Shown: positions 36,662 to 45,794 of the stretch, piece by piece | Position numbering within the stretch: position 1 is the stretch's first letter | Layout of the letters: each line of letters begins with the position of its first letter | DNA from: Kerstersia similis | GTDB taxonomy: Bacteria; Pseudomonadota; Gammaproteobacteria; Burkholderiales; Burkholderiaceae_B | Direction of reading: 5' to 3' | NCBI RefSeq assembly: GCF_965139615.1 | Contig: NZ_CBCSIQ010000014.1 | Span: forward strand, 1-64,000 | Length of the DNA: 64,000 nt | Program-made: the position numbers and the translations under genes | The notes under the pieces: model-generated | The model's input: the letters and a program-made list of their open reading frames with translations, nothing else | Database searches by the model: none | What the model was told of the DNA's origin: nothing

Positions 36662-36757
36662 GCGCTTGCAGGACGTAAACCGGTTTTCAGGAGTTGCGAC
36701 CGCTCCAGGCTGTCATTTGGGTCGTTTCATTTCAAGAAAAACACGAGGAGACCAACC

Positions 36758-37894
36758 ATGATTTTTCGCAAACTGATGGTTGCCGGCACGCTTGTCGCGA
36801 TCCTGCCGGCGCCGGTAATGGCAGATATCAATATCGGGGTGATTGCATCGTTGACGGGGCCGGCCGCTGCGCTGGGGGCTGATACCCGCCGTGCCCTGGC
36901 GCTGTTTCCCGAACGTATCGGGGATGAGAAGGTGAACTTCATCCTGCTGGATGACGCGACCGATCCGACCAACGCCGTGAAGAATGCACGCAAGCTGATC
37001 AGTGAGGATCGTATAGATGCCTTGCTGGGGCCAAACTTGATCAGCAATGCCATTGCGATCGCGGACATTGCCAACACGGCGCAGACACCGATGGTGTCCG
37101 TGGCACCGTTGAATGTCGAGGGTGACGGACGCCGATATGTGTTCCGTAGCGAGCCCTCCGCCGACATCATGGTGCAACGTATCGTGCGCGATATGCAGGC
37201 GCGTGGCGCCAAAACTGTGGGTTTTATCGGCTTCGCCGATTCCTGGGGCGATCTGCTTTGGAATGCGCTGCAAACCCAGACAGAAGGAAAGTTGGACATT
37301 GTGGCGTCCGAGCGTTTTGGACGCGCTGATGCCAGTGTGCAAGCACAGGTGCTCAAGTTGTTGGCGGCCAAACCGGATGTTGTGTTCGTAGGGGCCTCGG
37401 GCACACCAGCGGTGATGCCGCAGATTACGCTGCGGCAACGTGGCTACAAAGGGCCGATCTATCAGTCGCATGGCGTGACCAGCAAGGATTTCCTGCGTGT
37501 CGGCGGTAAAGCCGTGGAAGGGGCGCTGATACCGGTAGGACCGGTGCTGGTGGCAGAGCAATTGCCTGATGGGCATCCGAACAAGACCGTTGCGACAGCC
37601 TTTGTGCAGGCATTGGAAGGGCGGCATGGCCCGGATAGCCGTTCTACCTTCGCAGGCGCCTCGTGGGATGCCTGGTTGTTGTTGCAGGATGCCATTCTGG
37701 CTGCGCAGCGACAGCAGATCCGTCCTGGTACGCCTGAATTTCGCAATGCTTTGCGTGACAACCTGGAACAAACCGATGGCCTGGTGGGCACGAACGGGGT
37801 GTACCGGATGAGTGCCGCCGATCATGCGGGCTATGACCCTGAAGCCGTGGTGTTGATTACGGTTGAAGACAATCGCTGGAAACTCGTGCCATAG
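36758..37894 (+). CDS. LIV-type ABC substrate-binding protein (second system)
   Basis: A 378-residue periplasmic binding protein. The signal peptide ends near PVMA-DINIG. The mature part has IGVIASLTGPAAALG, LGPNLISNAIAIADIAN and YRMSAADHAGYD, typical of aromatic-compound-type members of the LivJ family. CGAGGAGACC precedes the ATG. It is separated from its permease gene by a stem-loop. Confidence 0.87.
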   Translation: MIFRKLMVAGTLVAILPAPVMADINIGVIASLTGPAAALGADTRRALALFPERIGDEKVNFILLDDATDPTNAVKNARKLISEDRIDALLGPNLISNAIAIADIANTAQTPMVSVAPLNVEGDGRRYVFRSEPSADIMVQRIVRDMQARGAKTVGFIGFADSWGDLLWNALQTQTEGKLDIVASERFGRADASVQAQVLKLLAAKPDVVFVGASGTPAVMPQITLRQRGYKGPIYQSHGVTSKDFLRVGGKAVEGALIPVGPVLVAEQLPDGHPNKTVATAFVQALEGRHGPDSRSTFAGASWDAWLLLQDAILAAQRQQIRPGTPEFRNALRDNLEQTDGLVGTNGVYRMSAADHAGYDPEAVVLITVEDNRWKLVP

Positions 37895-37902
37895 GCAGGG
37901 CT

Positions 37903-37926
37903 CCGGCCACCGGTGGCGGTGGCCGG
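37903..37926 (+). promoter_or_regulatory. Intercistronic stem-loop after the second binding-protein gene
   Basis: CCGGCCACC at 37903-37911 pairs perfectly with GGTGGCCGG at 37918-37926 around a 6-base loop, 8 bases after the stop codon. It is in the same position as the stems at 10884 and 58970. Confidence 0.6.
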
Positions 37927-38071
37927 GATGTGTCGTCGGGGACGGCCGGCAGTGCTGGAAACGCAAGGGCGATGGGCCGGGGCTGGCTGTTTCTTGCGGA
38001 ATCGTGAAATGGCAATCGCTCAGGCGCTGGGCACGAAATGATGGCCTTGCCTGGCAGGGGAGTTCGGTTTG

Positions 38072-39106
38072 ATGGATGCACAGATATTTGCGTTGCTGGC
38101 ACAGGATGGCCTGACCAGCGGCGCCATCTATGCGCTGCTGGCACTGGCCATGGTGCTGGTGTATGCAGTGACGCGCGTGATTTTTATTCCACAAGGAGAG
38201 TTCCTTGTGTGGGGCGCTCTGACGATGGCGGCGCTGGAAATGGGGCAGTACCCCGGTACTGTCTGGCTTTTGTTTGGCGCAGGAGGGCTGGCGCTGGGGG
38301 CGGATCTGATGGTGATGAGTCAACTCAATCGCGCCCAGCGTTTGCGTTCGGTTCTGTTGAATCTCGTCTATCCGCTGGTCTTGGCGCTGCTGCTATGGCT
38401 GTTGCCGCGACAGGCTTTGCCCTTGGCGCTCAAGTTGTGTTTGACGCTGGCGATTGTCGTGCCCATGGGGCCGATGTTGTATCGCATTGCCTTTCAGCCT
38501 GTAGCGCAGGCGCCCGTGCTGGTATTGCTGATTATTGCCGTTGCCCTGCATTTGGCCATGGTCGGCCTGGGGCTGTTGATATTCGGGCCGGAGGGATCGC
38601 GTACTGCGCCCTTCAGCGACAGGAATTTTGAATGGGGGCTGATGCTGGTCAGCGGACACACGCTGGTGGTACTGGCGGTGACGGCATTGCTGATGGCAGC
38701 GCTGTACCTCTATTTTGGACGCACGTTGGGGGGCAAGGCGTTGCGGGCCACGGCCATCAGTCGCAATGGTGCGCGTCTGATGGGAATTTCCCCTGTTCGC
38801 GCCGGTCGCCAGACGTTTTTTCTGGCGGCGTTGATCGGCACCCTGTCGGGCACCTTGATTGGTCCGTTGACGACGATTTACTACGACAGCGGTTTCCTGA
38901 TCGGCCTGAAGGGATTCGTGGCGGCCATTATCGGAGGGCTTTCCAGCTATCCCCTGGCTGCCATCGGCGCATTGCTGGTGGGGTTGCTGGAGTCTTTCGC
39001 TTCCTTTTGGGCCAGCGCTTTCAAGGATGTCATTGTGTTCACACTCATTATTCCAGTGCTGCTGTGGCGTTCTATCAATGCTCATCACATGGAGGAGGAT
39101 GAATGA
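38072..39106 (+). CDS. LIV-type ABC permease (LivH-like, second system)
   Basis: A 344-residue permease: LLAQDGLTSGAIYALLALAMVLVYAVTRVIFIPQGEF is the LivH start and FVAAIIGGLSSYPLAAIGALLVGLLESF the family end. It is ~50 residues longer than the first LivH, mainly from an extra hydrophobic stretch near residues 100-150. The ATG at 38072 follows AGGGGAG. It overlaps the next gene by 4 bases (ATGA). Confidence 0.87.
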   Translation: MDAQIFALLAQDGLTSGAIYALLALAMVLVYAVTRVIFIPQGEFLVWGALTMAALEMGQYPGTVWLLFGAGGLALGADLMVMSQLNRAQRLRSVLLNLVYPLVLALLLWLLPRQALPLALKLCLTLAIVVPMGPMLYRIAFQPVAQAPVLVLLIIAVALHLAMVGLGLLIFGPEGSRTAPFSDRNFEWGLMLVSGHTLVVLAVTALLMAALYLYFGRTLGGKALRATAISRNGARLMGISPVRAGRQTFFLAALIGTLSGTLIGPLTTIYYDSGFLIGLKGFVAAIIGGLSSYPLAAIGALLVGLLESFASFWASAFKDVIVFTLIIPVLLWRSINAHHMEEDE

Positions 39107-40950
39107 GTGCCTCGACTGAAAACGCGGTAACTGTTGTGGGGACACCGGAACCTGCGCGCGGATTGTCCGGCTGTGTGGTGCTGGGTGTTTTCTTGCTGTG
39201 CGTTCTGTTGGCGCCCCTGATCTTGTCGGAGTTCTCCGTCACCTTGCTCAACTATGTCGGCTTGGCCGCATTGGTGGCATTGGGGTTGGTACTGCTGACA
39301 GGAGTGGGCGGACTGACCTCCTTCGGACAGGCGGCTTTTGTCGGTCTGGGCGCTTATACGACGGCCTATCTCACGACCAGTCAGGCCTTGCCACACTGGC
39401 TGGCGTTTGCTGGCGGGTCGCCCTGGCTTGCCTTGTTGATCGGTTGGCTGCTGACGGCATTGATTGCCATCTTGCTGGGTTCGGTCACTTTGCGGTTGTC
39501 TGGGCATTATTTGCCGCTGGGGACCTTGGCCTGGGGCATCAGCCTGTACTTCCTGTTTGGCAACATGGAGTTTCTTGGCGGGCATTCCGGCATTTCCAAT
39601 CTTCCGGCGATAGAAATATTCGGCCATGCGCTGTCGGACAACCGGGAGTACTACTACTTGGTCTGGCTGGTATTGCTGGTGGCGATTTTTACCACCCGTA
39701 ATCTGCTGGACTCCCGCGAAGGGCGGGCGATCCGGGCACTCAAGGGAGGCATCGTCATGGCGGAATCCATGGGGGTGGATACCGCCAGGGCTCGCATGGT
39801 GATTTTTGTCATCGCCGCTTTGCATGCGAGCACGGCGGGCTGGCTGTATGCCCATTTGCAGCGCTTTGTGAATCCGACGCCGTTCAATGTGAATGTCGGG
39901 ATCGAGTACCTGTTTATGGCTGTTATCGGGGGCGCGTCGCAGGTATGGGGAGCGTTGGTGGGTGCGGGAGTCATTACGCTGCTCAAGCAATGGCTGCAGG
40001 ACATTCTTCCGCGTTTGTTCGGCTCGGCCGGCAATTATGAAATTATCGTGTTTGGTGTGCTGATGATTGTGCTGCTGCATCGTGCACGCCAGGGGCTATG
40101 GCCGATCCTGGAACGTCTGGTGCCGGTCCGTCGCAAACCGCGGCGGATAGATGCCGGTGCTTTGCCTTTGCCCCGTCGTCGTCAGCCGCCCGCAGGCGAG
40201 CGGATTCTGGAGGCGCGCAATGTTACGCGCAGATTTGGCGGCCTGATAGCAAACAACAATATGAGCCTGCATGTGCATGCGGGGGAAATCCTGGCACTGA
40301 TCGGGCCGAACGGGGCGGGCAAGAGCACCATGTTCAATCAGTTGTCGGGCGTGGATACGCCGACCTCTGGCGAAGTACATTTCATGGGCAAGTCAGTCAC
40401 GGGATGCAGTGCACGTGAAATCGCGGCGTTGGGCATGAGCCGGACATTCCAGCATGTGCGTCTGTTGCCTGGCATGACTGTGCTGGAAAACGTCGCGATC
40501 GGTACGCACAGGCGGGGTCGTGGTGGCGTATTACCCGCAGCCTGGCATCTTGAGCGCACCGAGGAGTCGCGTTTGCTGCGTGAGGCGGCGGTGCAACTGG
40601 AACGTGTCGGGTTGGGCGAGGACATGCATGCTGATGCTGGCAGCCTGTCGTTGGGGCAGCAGCGCATATTGGAAATTGCACGAGCCCTTTGCACGGATCC
40701 TTGCTTGTTGTTGCTCGATGAGCCGGCGGCCGGCTTGCGTCTTCAGGAAAAGCAGGCCTTGGCGGCGCTATTGCGGCGACTCAAGGCGGAGGGCATGGCT
40801 ATCTTGATCGTCGAACATGATATGGATTTCGTGATGAACCTGGTCGATCGCGTCGTGGTGATGGAGTTCGGCGAAAAAATCGCGGAAGGTCTGCCGGCTG
40901 AAGTCCAGACCGATCCCGCTGTGCTGGAAGCCTATCTCGGAGGGGTATGA
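39103..40950 (+). CDS. Fused LivM-like permease and LivG-like ATPase
   Basis: A 615-residue single frame. Residues ~1-330 are a LivM-type permease (TSFGQAAFVGLGAYTTAYL, LRLSGHYLPLGTLAWG, AVIGGASQVWGALVGAG). After a basic linker (RRKPRRIDAGALPLPRRRQPP) residues ~365-615 are a LivG-type ATPase with Walker A GPNGAGKST, signature LSLGQQRILEIARAL, Walker B LLLLDEPAAG and EHDMDFVM. Elsewhere these are usually two genes; the first system in this window keeps them apart. No internal stop or frameshift is seen, so the fusion appears genuine. Confidence 0.9.
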   Translation: MSASTENAVTVVGTPEPARGLSGCVVLGVFLLCVLLAPLILSEFSVTLLNYVGLAALVALGLVLLTGVGGLTSFGQAAFVGLGAYTTAYLTTSQALPHWLAFAGGSPWLALLIGWLLTALIAILLGSVTLRLSGHYLPLGTLAWGISLYFLFGNMEFLGGHSGISNLPAIEIFGHALSDNREYYYLVWLVLLVAIFTTRNLLDSREGRAIRALKGGIVMAESMGVDTARARMVIFVIAALHASTAGWLYAHLQRFVNPTPFNVNVGIEYLFMAVIGGASQVWGALVGAGVITLLKQWLQDILPRLFGSAGNYEIIVFGVLMIVLLHRARQGLWPILERLVPVRRKPRRIDAGALPLPRRRQPPAGERILEARNVTRRFGGLIANNNMSLHVHAGEILALIGPNGAGKSTMFNQLSGVDTPTSGEVHFMGKSVTGCSAREIAALGMSRTFQHVRLLPGMTVLENVAIGTHRRGRGGVLPAAWHLERTEESRLLREAAVQLERVGLGEDMHADAGSLSLGQQRILEIARALCTDPCLLLLDEPAAGLRLQEKQALAALLRRLKAEGMAILIVEHDMDFVMNLVDRVVVMEFGEKIAEGLPAEVQTDPAVLEAYLGGV

Positions 40951-40951
40951 C

Positions 40952-41698
40952 ATGGCCGATATTCTTGCAGTCGATAACTTGTGCGTGGACTATGGCAAGG
41001 TGCGTGCCGTCACGGATTTGTGCCTGCGCATACCCGAACGCAGTATCGTGACTCTGATCGGGCCGAATGGTGCAGGCAAGACGACGAGCCTATCGGCCAT
41101 CATGGGCTTGCTGCCGAGCAGCGGCTACGTTCGCTTCGATGGCAATGAGGATTCCGGTGCACAGGTCGAAAACAGGGTGGCTCAGGGTATGGGGCTGGTA
41201 CCCGAGACGCGGGAGCTGTTTGGCAGCATGAGTATCGAGGATAACCTACTGCTGGGTTCGTATCAGCGTCAGCGCACAGGCCATCGCGATCATGCGCAAA
41301 CCATGAGCGAAGTGTATGCGCTGTTTCCGCGATTGGCGCAGCGCCGTCAGCAGATGGCAGGGACGCTTTCCGGAGGTGAACGTCAGATGCTGGCCTTGGG
41401 GCGGGCGCTCATGGCCAGGCCGCGCTTGCTGATGCTTGACGAGCCCAGTCTGGGATTGGCACCTCTGATTGTCCGCGAGATATTCCGGATCATTGCGCAA
41501 CTGCGTGAACGAGGCGTGTCCGTGCTGCTGGTGGAGCAGAATGCCCGGGCCGCCTTGCAGGTTGCAGATTATGCCTATGTGCTGGAAAACGGCAGAATCG
41601 GGCTGGAAGGCCCGGCGGAAGCGCTGCGTCATGATGCGCGCATTATCGAAAGTTATCTCGGTCTGGCCAGCAGGCATCAGGAAATGCTGGCCAGTTAG
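40952..41698 (+). CDS. LIV-type ABC ATPase (LivF-like, second system)
   Basis: A 248-residue ATPase with Walker A GPNGAGKTT, VPETRELFG, signature LSGGERQMLALGRAL and Walker B LMLDEPSLGLAP. It starts 1 base after the fused permease-ATPase gene and completes a two-ATPase transporter. Confidence 0.88.
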   Translation: MADILAVDNLCVDYGKVRAVTDLCLRIPERSIVTLIGPNGAGKTTSLSAIMGLLPSSGYVRFDGNEDSGAQVENRVAQGMGLVPETRELFGSMSIEDNLLLGSYQRQRTGHRDHAQTMSEVYALFPRLAQRRQQMAGTLSGGERQMLALGRALMARPRLLMLDEPSLGLAPLIVREIFRIIAQLRERGVSVLLVEQNARAALQVADYAYVLENGRIGLEGPAEALRHDARIIESYLGLASRHQEMLAS

Positions 41699-41729
41699 CG
41701 TCGGTCCAAGGCGCTGATGTTTGCAGGTT

Positions 41730-42545
41730 TCAGCGCAGTGCGTCTTGTCCGCGAGCGGTCAACTGGCTTTCGATATCGGTGACAGCTTCCTGCAATGCGG
41801 GCAATAGCCGTTGTACCGCTTCGTGGGTTGTCATGGCCTTTTTCGTATAAATAATGTTGAGACAACCCAGCACCCGCCCTGCGTGTTGTATGGGCAATGC
41901 GATGGCACTCATGCGGGCCTGGTCATTCCAATCTCCATCATTGGAGCCAAAACCTTGCTCTCGGGTCTTGTTTAATAGCTGCGCTACCAGTTTTCGGTCG
42001 CGGGCTAAAGGCGCTTGTTCATCATTGCAATGAATCAATAATTGCAAAATTTCTTCGCGTTCTTCTTCCGGACACGCACTGATATAGGCACGACCTGCCG
42101 CAGTGAAAAGAATCGGCATGCGTTGGCGCAGCATGGAACGATGAAAGGATAGCGGACTGAAACGGTGCGTGGTTTCGCGGACAATCATGCTGTCACCATC
42201 CAGTGTGCTGAGATCTGACGGCCAGACAGCGCGGTGCAGCAGTTTCCCCAGAACAGGATTGGCGATTTCCGAAACCCATTCATCATCGGTAAAGCCGTCG
42301 CTCAGTTGACGGACTTTCTGATTCAGGCGGTAGCTTTCATCAGAAGGGCTGCGGCGTATATATCCTTCATGTTGAAGCGTTTCCAACATGCGTTTGACAG
42401 TCGTTCGATGCAGGCTGGTGGCACGGCTTAATTCCGTAATAGTGGACCAGCCATTTTCAGAAAAATTAATGGCGCGCAATAGAGCGAGCCCGCGTCGCAG
42501 ACTCTCATTGAGTTTATAGGTAGAGGGGGTGCCGGTTTTTTTCAA
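41730..42545 (-). CDS. IclR-family regulator, MhpR-like
   Basis: A 271-residue IclR protein. The winged helix reads LHRTTVKRMLETLQHEGYIRRSPSDESYRL, followed by VRQLSDGF, WPSDLSTLDGDSMIVRETTHRFSPLSFHR and GCLNIIY. These stretches match what I recall of E. coli MhpR, the activator of 3-(3-hydroxyphenyl)propionate degradation, very closely. It therefore probably senses a phenylpropanoid or other aromatic acid and governs the preceding monooxygenase/transporter module, which ends 31 bases away on the opposite strand. The family is firm; the effector is inferred. Confidence 0.88.
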   Translation of the reverse strand: MKKTGTPSTYKLNESLRRGLALLRAINFSENGWSTITELSRATSLHRTTVKRMLETLQHEGYIRRSPSDESYRLNQKVRQLSDGFTDDEWVSEIANPVLGKLLHRAVWPSDLSTLDGDSMIVRETTHRFSPLSFHRSMLRQRMPILFTAAGRAYISACPEEEREEILQLLIHCNDEQAPLARDRKLVAQLLNKTREQGFGSNDGDWNDQARMSAIALPIQHAGRVLGCLNIIYTKKAMTTHEAVQRLLPALQEAVTDIESQLTARGQDALR

Positions 42546-42742
42546 ACCGCTGTCTCCAAAATTTTATATTTATATTTCTTTTCATTTTAATTGGATGTGA
42601 CAGGTGAAGCAATTGATTGATTGCCAGATTGATCCAGGGGGCTTGCAATAAATTTATGTGTACAGACGTTCACTGGCGAGTGAATGGTTTACCTGGTGAA
42701 TATTTTGTTCATTTTTGCAGAGGCTGAATTGGAAGTACTGGT

Positions 42743-43618
42743 ATGGCGGCTGGCCGCCGAATGAGCCAGGGCCATTTTTTCTATTGCGGGAAAGCGGAAT
42801 CCGTCCGCAATTCCCAGGGATGCGCCAGTATCCTCAAGAGCCGGGCGACTGTGTTACCTTCTTCTTTTTCTCTGGGTGGCTTTGTGGATAATCTTCGTGA
42901 TGTCGCTGGCGTGGATGCTGCCAGTACCTATGTGGCTGCGGGCGGGCATCGCTTGCGCCGTGGCGTGTTCTATCGTTCCAATGTGCTGGCGCCGGCGGAT
43001 GGCAAGATCGACCAGCTCAATGGCCTGGGCCTGCGCGCAGTCTATGATTTGCGTACGCCCGCGGAAGTGGCGCGTCAGCCTGACCAGCTGCCGGCAGGCG
43101 CTGCTTACGTGCAGATCAATATCCTCGATGAGGATCAGGTAACGTTCGGTACCTTGTCCTCCGCCGCAGAGACCGTGGCAGCCATGGAGAATTTGCAACG
43201 GCAGATGGTGACGCAGGCCGGCATGCGCAAGCGGTTGGGCGAATTGTTCACCGCCCTGGCCGAGGGCGAGGATGCGCAGCTGTATCACTGTACCGGTGGC
43301 AAGGACAGGACGGGCTGGGTGACGGCCTTGCTGCAATTGCAGGCCGGGGTCGCGCAGGAGGATGTGATGCATGATTACCTGCTGACCAATCAGCGCATGA
43401 CGGCATTCATCGAGCAGAATTATGCAGCAGTGGCCGAGCAGTACGGTAAGGCCGCAGCGGAAGCCATCTTGCCCGCCTTGAGCGTGCGCGAGAGTTTCCT
43501 GCAGGCCGGGCTGGATCAGCTGCGACAGGATTTCGGTACGGTGGCCGGCTATCTGGGGCGCGGTATCGGGTTGGATGACGCCACGCAGGATCGTCTGCGT
43601 ACCCGCATGCTGGCTTGA
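42743..43618 (+). CDS. Tyrosine/serine protein phosphatase (PF13350 type)
   Basis: A 291-residue phosphatase with the P-loop HCTGGKDRTGWV (catalytic Cys and Arg) and the family start FVDNLRDVAGVDAAS, GVFYRSNVL, YDLRTPAEV. The first ~36 residues have no family resemblance; a GTG at 42851 would give a 255-residue protein that starts at the conserved part, and I think the true start may lie there. Substrates may be phosphotyrosine or phosphoinositides. A 20-base-arm hairpin follows. Confidence 0.82.
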   Translation: MAAGRRMSQGHFFYCGKAESVRNSQGCASILKSRATVLPSSFSLGGFVDNLRDVAGVDAASTYVAAGGHRLRRGVFYRSNVLAPADGKIDQLNGLGLRAVYDLRTPAEVARQPDQLPAGAAYVQINILDEDQVTFGTLSSAAETVAAMENLQRQMVTQAGMRKRLGELFTALAEGEDAQLYHCTGGKDRTGWVTALLQLQAGVAQEDVMHDYLLTNQRMTAFIEQNYAAVAEQYGKAAAEAILPALSVRESFLQAGLDQLRQDFGTVAGYLGRGIGLDDATQDRLRTRMLA

Positions 43619-43640
43619 AGCCGACAGCGCAGGTGTTTTG

Positions 43641-43684
43641 AACGCCAAGGGGCGGGCCGTTTGTACGGCCCGCCCCTTGGCGTT
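43641..43684. terminator. Perfect 20-base-arm hairpin between convergent genes
   Basis: The bases 43641-43660 and 43665-43684 are perfect reverse complements around the loop TTGT; the core is GGGGCGGGCCGT/ACGGCCCGCCCC. It lies between the 3' ends of the phosphatase gene and the DUF2789 gene and should stop transcription from both sides. Confidence 0.75.
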
Positions 43685-43715
43685 GATGGGCTCAGGATTG
43701 CCTGGCCGACGGGAA

Positions 43716-43973
43716 TTACAGCCCGGTCTGGCGCTTGATGGAGTCTTCGTGCAGCGATTCGTTCAGCTGGTCGATGATGATGGCCCAGTCGCCATCCGAC
43801 TTGTATTGTTCCGACAGGAACTGGCGCTGGCCTTCGTTCCAGAAGGGGGCATCGACCAGATGCTTGCTGGAGGGCAGTTGATGTTTGCCGATGAAGTCGG
43901 CAATGGCCGGTTCGCTGGCATCCAGGCCCAGTTGTAGAAACAGGTTGGTCATGCGTGGCGTAACGGTTTTCAT
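43716..43973 (-). CDS. DUF2789 family protein
   Basis: An 85-residue protein that starts MKTVTPRMTNLFLQLGLDAS, the DUF2789 signature, and continues HLVDAPFWNEGQRQFLSEQ. AAGGAG precedes the ATG at 43973; the longer frame upstream is not conserved-looking. The function of the family is not known. Small, acidic, cytoplasmic. Confidence 0.85.
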   Translation of the reverse strand: MKTVTPRMTNLFLQLGLDASEPAIADFIGKHQLPSSKHLVDAPFWNEGQRQFLSEQYKSDGDWAIIIDQLNESLHEDSIKRQTGL

Positions 43974-44245
43974 GGCGGGCTCCTTGGGACAGCCGGTAAG
44001 GGAGCCGGGTACGTGGCGGCAGGGCCGCTGGCGCCGGCAGGAAGTTGTTATCCGGACTATAGCTGGTTTACGGCCTGTCGGCGGGGCGGACACCACCCGC
44101 CCGCTGCCCTTGGGGTTCGGTAAAACAATGAAACCGTTGCATGGCGTGGCTGTGCTAATGTGTCCAGGTACCCGATCTATGATCGGAAACGTGCCGGGCA
44201 GGTCCGGCAGCGTTGGCAGGCATGTTCAATGAGGAGGACTATCCT

Positions 44246-44602
44246 ATGAAGCGTATCGTCTTGAGTTCCCTGGCAGGCGTGTTGTTGCTGGCCGGTATGT
44301 CGGCCCAGGCGCAGCCCGCGACGCCAGGCCTGAAGTTGTCGCCGGAACAGATGCAGCAGCTCGATAAGGACAAAAGCGGGGATGTCAGCCGGCAGGAGTA
44401 TCAGGAGTTCATGGAGGCATCTTTCACGCGACTGGATGCCAATAAGAATGGCGTGCTGGAACGCGCCGAATTGCCTGCCAGCGTGACGGACGAGCAGTTT
44501 GCTGTGATGGATGTCAATCGTGATGGCAAAGTGACCCGTGCCGAATTCATGAATCAGGTCATGGCCGATTACGACGAAGCGGCGCGTCAGGCAGCGAAAT
44601 AG
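44246..44602 (+). CDS. Secreted EF-hand protein
   Basis: A 118-residue protein with a signal peptide (cleavage near AQA-QPA) and three EF-hand loops: residues 40-51 (DKDKSGDVSRQE), 64-75 (DANKNGVLERAE) and 89-100 (DVNRDGKVTRAE). All have canonical acidic positions, so Ca2+ binding in the periplasm is likely. GAGGAGGAC precedes the ATG. No obvious partner gene. Confidence 0.85.
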   Translation: MKRIVLSSLAGVLLLAGMSAQAQPATPGLKLSPEQMQQLDKDKSGDVSRQEYQEFMEASFTRLDANKNGVLERAELPASVTDEQFAVMDVNRDGKVTRAEFMNQVMADYDEAARQAAK

Positions 44603-44631
44603 GCGTTCGGTGTTCCGATTGCCTTGATGAT

Positions 44632-44661
44632 CAGGGCCTGCCCTTGCCGGGGCAGGCCCTG
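44632..44661 (+). terminator. Terminator after the EF-hand gene
   Basis: CAGGGCCTGCCC at 44632-44643 pairs with GGGCAGGCCCTG at 44650-44661 around 6 bases, followed by TCTGTTT. It lies between convergent genes. Confidence 0.75.
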
Positions 44662-44720
44662 TCTGTTTGGCTGAACCCGCCTGCTGCCTTGGACGCGGCG
44701 GGGGGCTGGCCGGCAGGGGC

Positions 44721-45794
44721 TCAGACCTGTCGCGAGCGCGTCAGCAGCCAGAGCAGATAAATACCGCCGACGATGCCTGTCATCCGTCCGATAGGAATGG
44801 TCATGGCCAGGGGGACATGCTGGATCAGCAGGTCGGCGATGACCAGCAGCAGCGCGCCCATGGCGGCGGCGCTGATGACGGGCAGGTGGCGGGCGCGTGT
44901 CAGCCGTTGCGCGAGCTGGGGCGCGGCCAGGGCGACAAATGCGATCGGGCCGGCCGCACCGGTGGCCAGCGCGGCCAGAATGACGGCATAGGCAATCATG
45001 AACAGGCGCGTGCGTTCGACCCGTATGCCCAGCTGGCAGGCCAGGTCGTCACCCATTTCCGTCATGTGCAGGGTGCGGGCCGACCAGAGAATGGGCGGGA
45101 TCAGGACCAGCGTGCCTATCATGACGGGCAGCACATGCTGCCAGGTGCGGGCATCGAGCGAGCCTGCGAGCCAGAGGTTGGCCATGATGGCGTTATCGAG
45201 CTTGCCCTTGACCAGCATCAGGCCATTGAGCGCATTGAAAATGGCACCCACGCCGATGCCTACCAGCACCAGCCGGTAGCCGCCGACGGCGCCATTGCGG
45301 ACCGACAGCAGATAGACGATGACTGCCGTGACCATGCCGCCTATCACGGCGGACAGGGCGACAGCCAGGCTGCCCTGGTCAAAGACGATGATCTGCATCA
45401 GCGCGCCTGTGGCCGCGCCGGTAGTGAAACCGATCACATCCGGTGAACCCAGGGCGTTGCGGGACACCGACTGGAAGACGGCGCCGGAAATGCCGAGCGC
45501 TGCACCGGCGAAAATGGCGGTCAGGACACGTGGCAGACGGATGTTCAGGACGATGCGTTCACCGATGCCGCCGTCGCCATGGCCCAGTAGAATATTCACG
45601 ACCTGCCCCAGCGACAGGGAGATGCGGCCGCTGCTGATGGCAAAGGCGGCGCAGGCGAGGGTCAGCAGCAGCAACAGGCAGGTGATGGCAATGAGCCTGG
45701 GCTGCAGAATGAAAGAAGCGCGGCCAGGCCGCCAGACCGGGGTGCTGAGGGTGCTGCGGGACGGCGCAGCAGCGGAGGAGGCGTGAGCATTCAT
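44721..45794 (-). CDS. fepG: Ferric-siderophore ABC permease (FepG-like)
   Basis: A 357-residue FecCD-family permease with ~9-10 membrane segments. LPRVLTAIFAGAALGISGAVFQSVSRNALGSPDVIGFTTGA is the family motif, with IAFVALAAPQLAQRL near the end. It overlaps the upstream permease gene by 4 bases. The pair forms the membrane channel for ferric siderophores. FepD/FepG rather than FecC/FecD naming follows the enterobactin-type binding protein and is moderately sure. Confidence 0.82.
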   Translation of the reverse strand: MNAHASSAAAPSRSTLSTPVWRPGRASFILQPRLIAITCLLLLLTLACAAFAISSGRISLSLGQVVNILLGHGDGGIGERIVLNIRLPRVLTAIFAGAALGISGAVFQSVSRNALGSPDVIGFTTGAATGALMQIIVFDQGSLAVALSAVIGGMVTAVIVYLLSVRNGAVGGYRLVLVGIGVGAIFNALNGLMLVKGKLDNAIMANLWLAGSLDARTWQHVLPVMIGTLVLIPPILWSARTLHMTEMGDDLACQLGIRVERTRLFMIAYAVILAALATGAAGPIAFVALAAPQLAQRLTRARHLPVISAAAMGALLLVIADLLIQHVPLAMTIPIGRMTGIVGGIYLLWLLTRSRQV

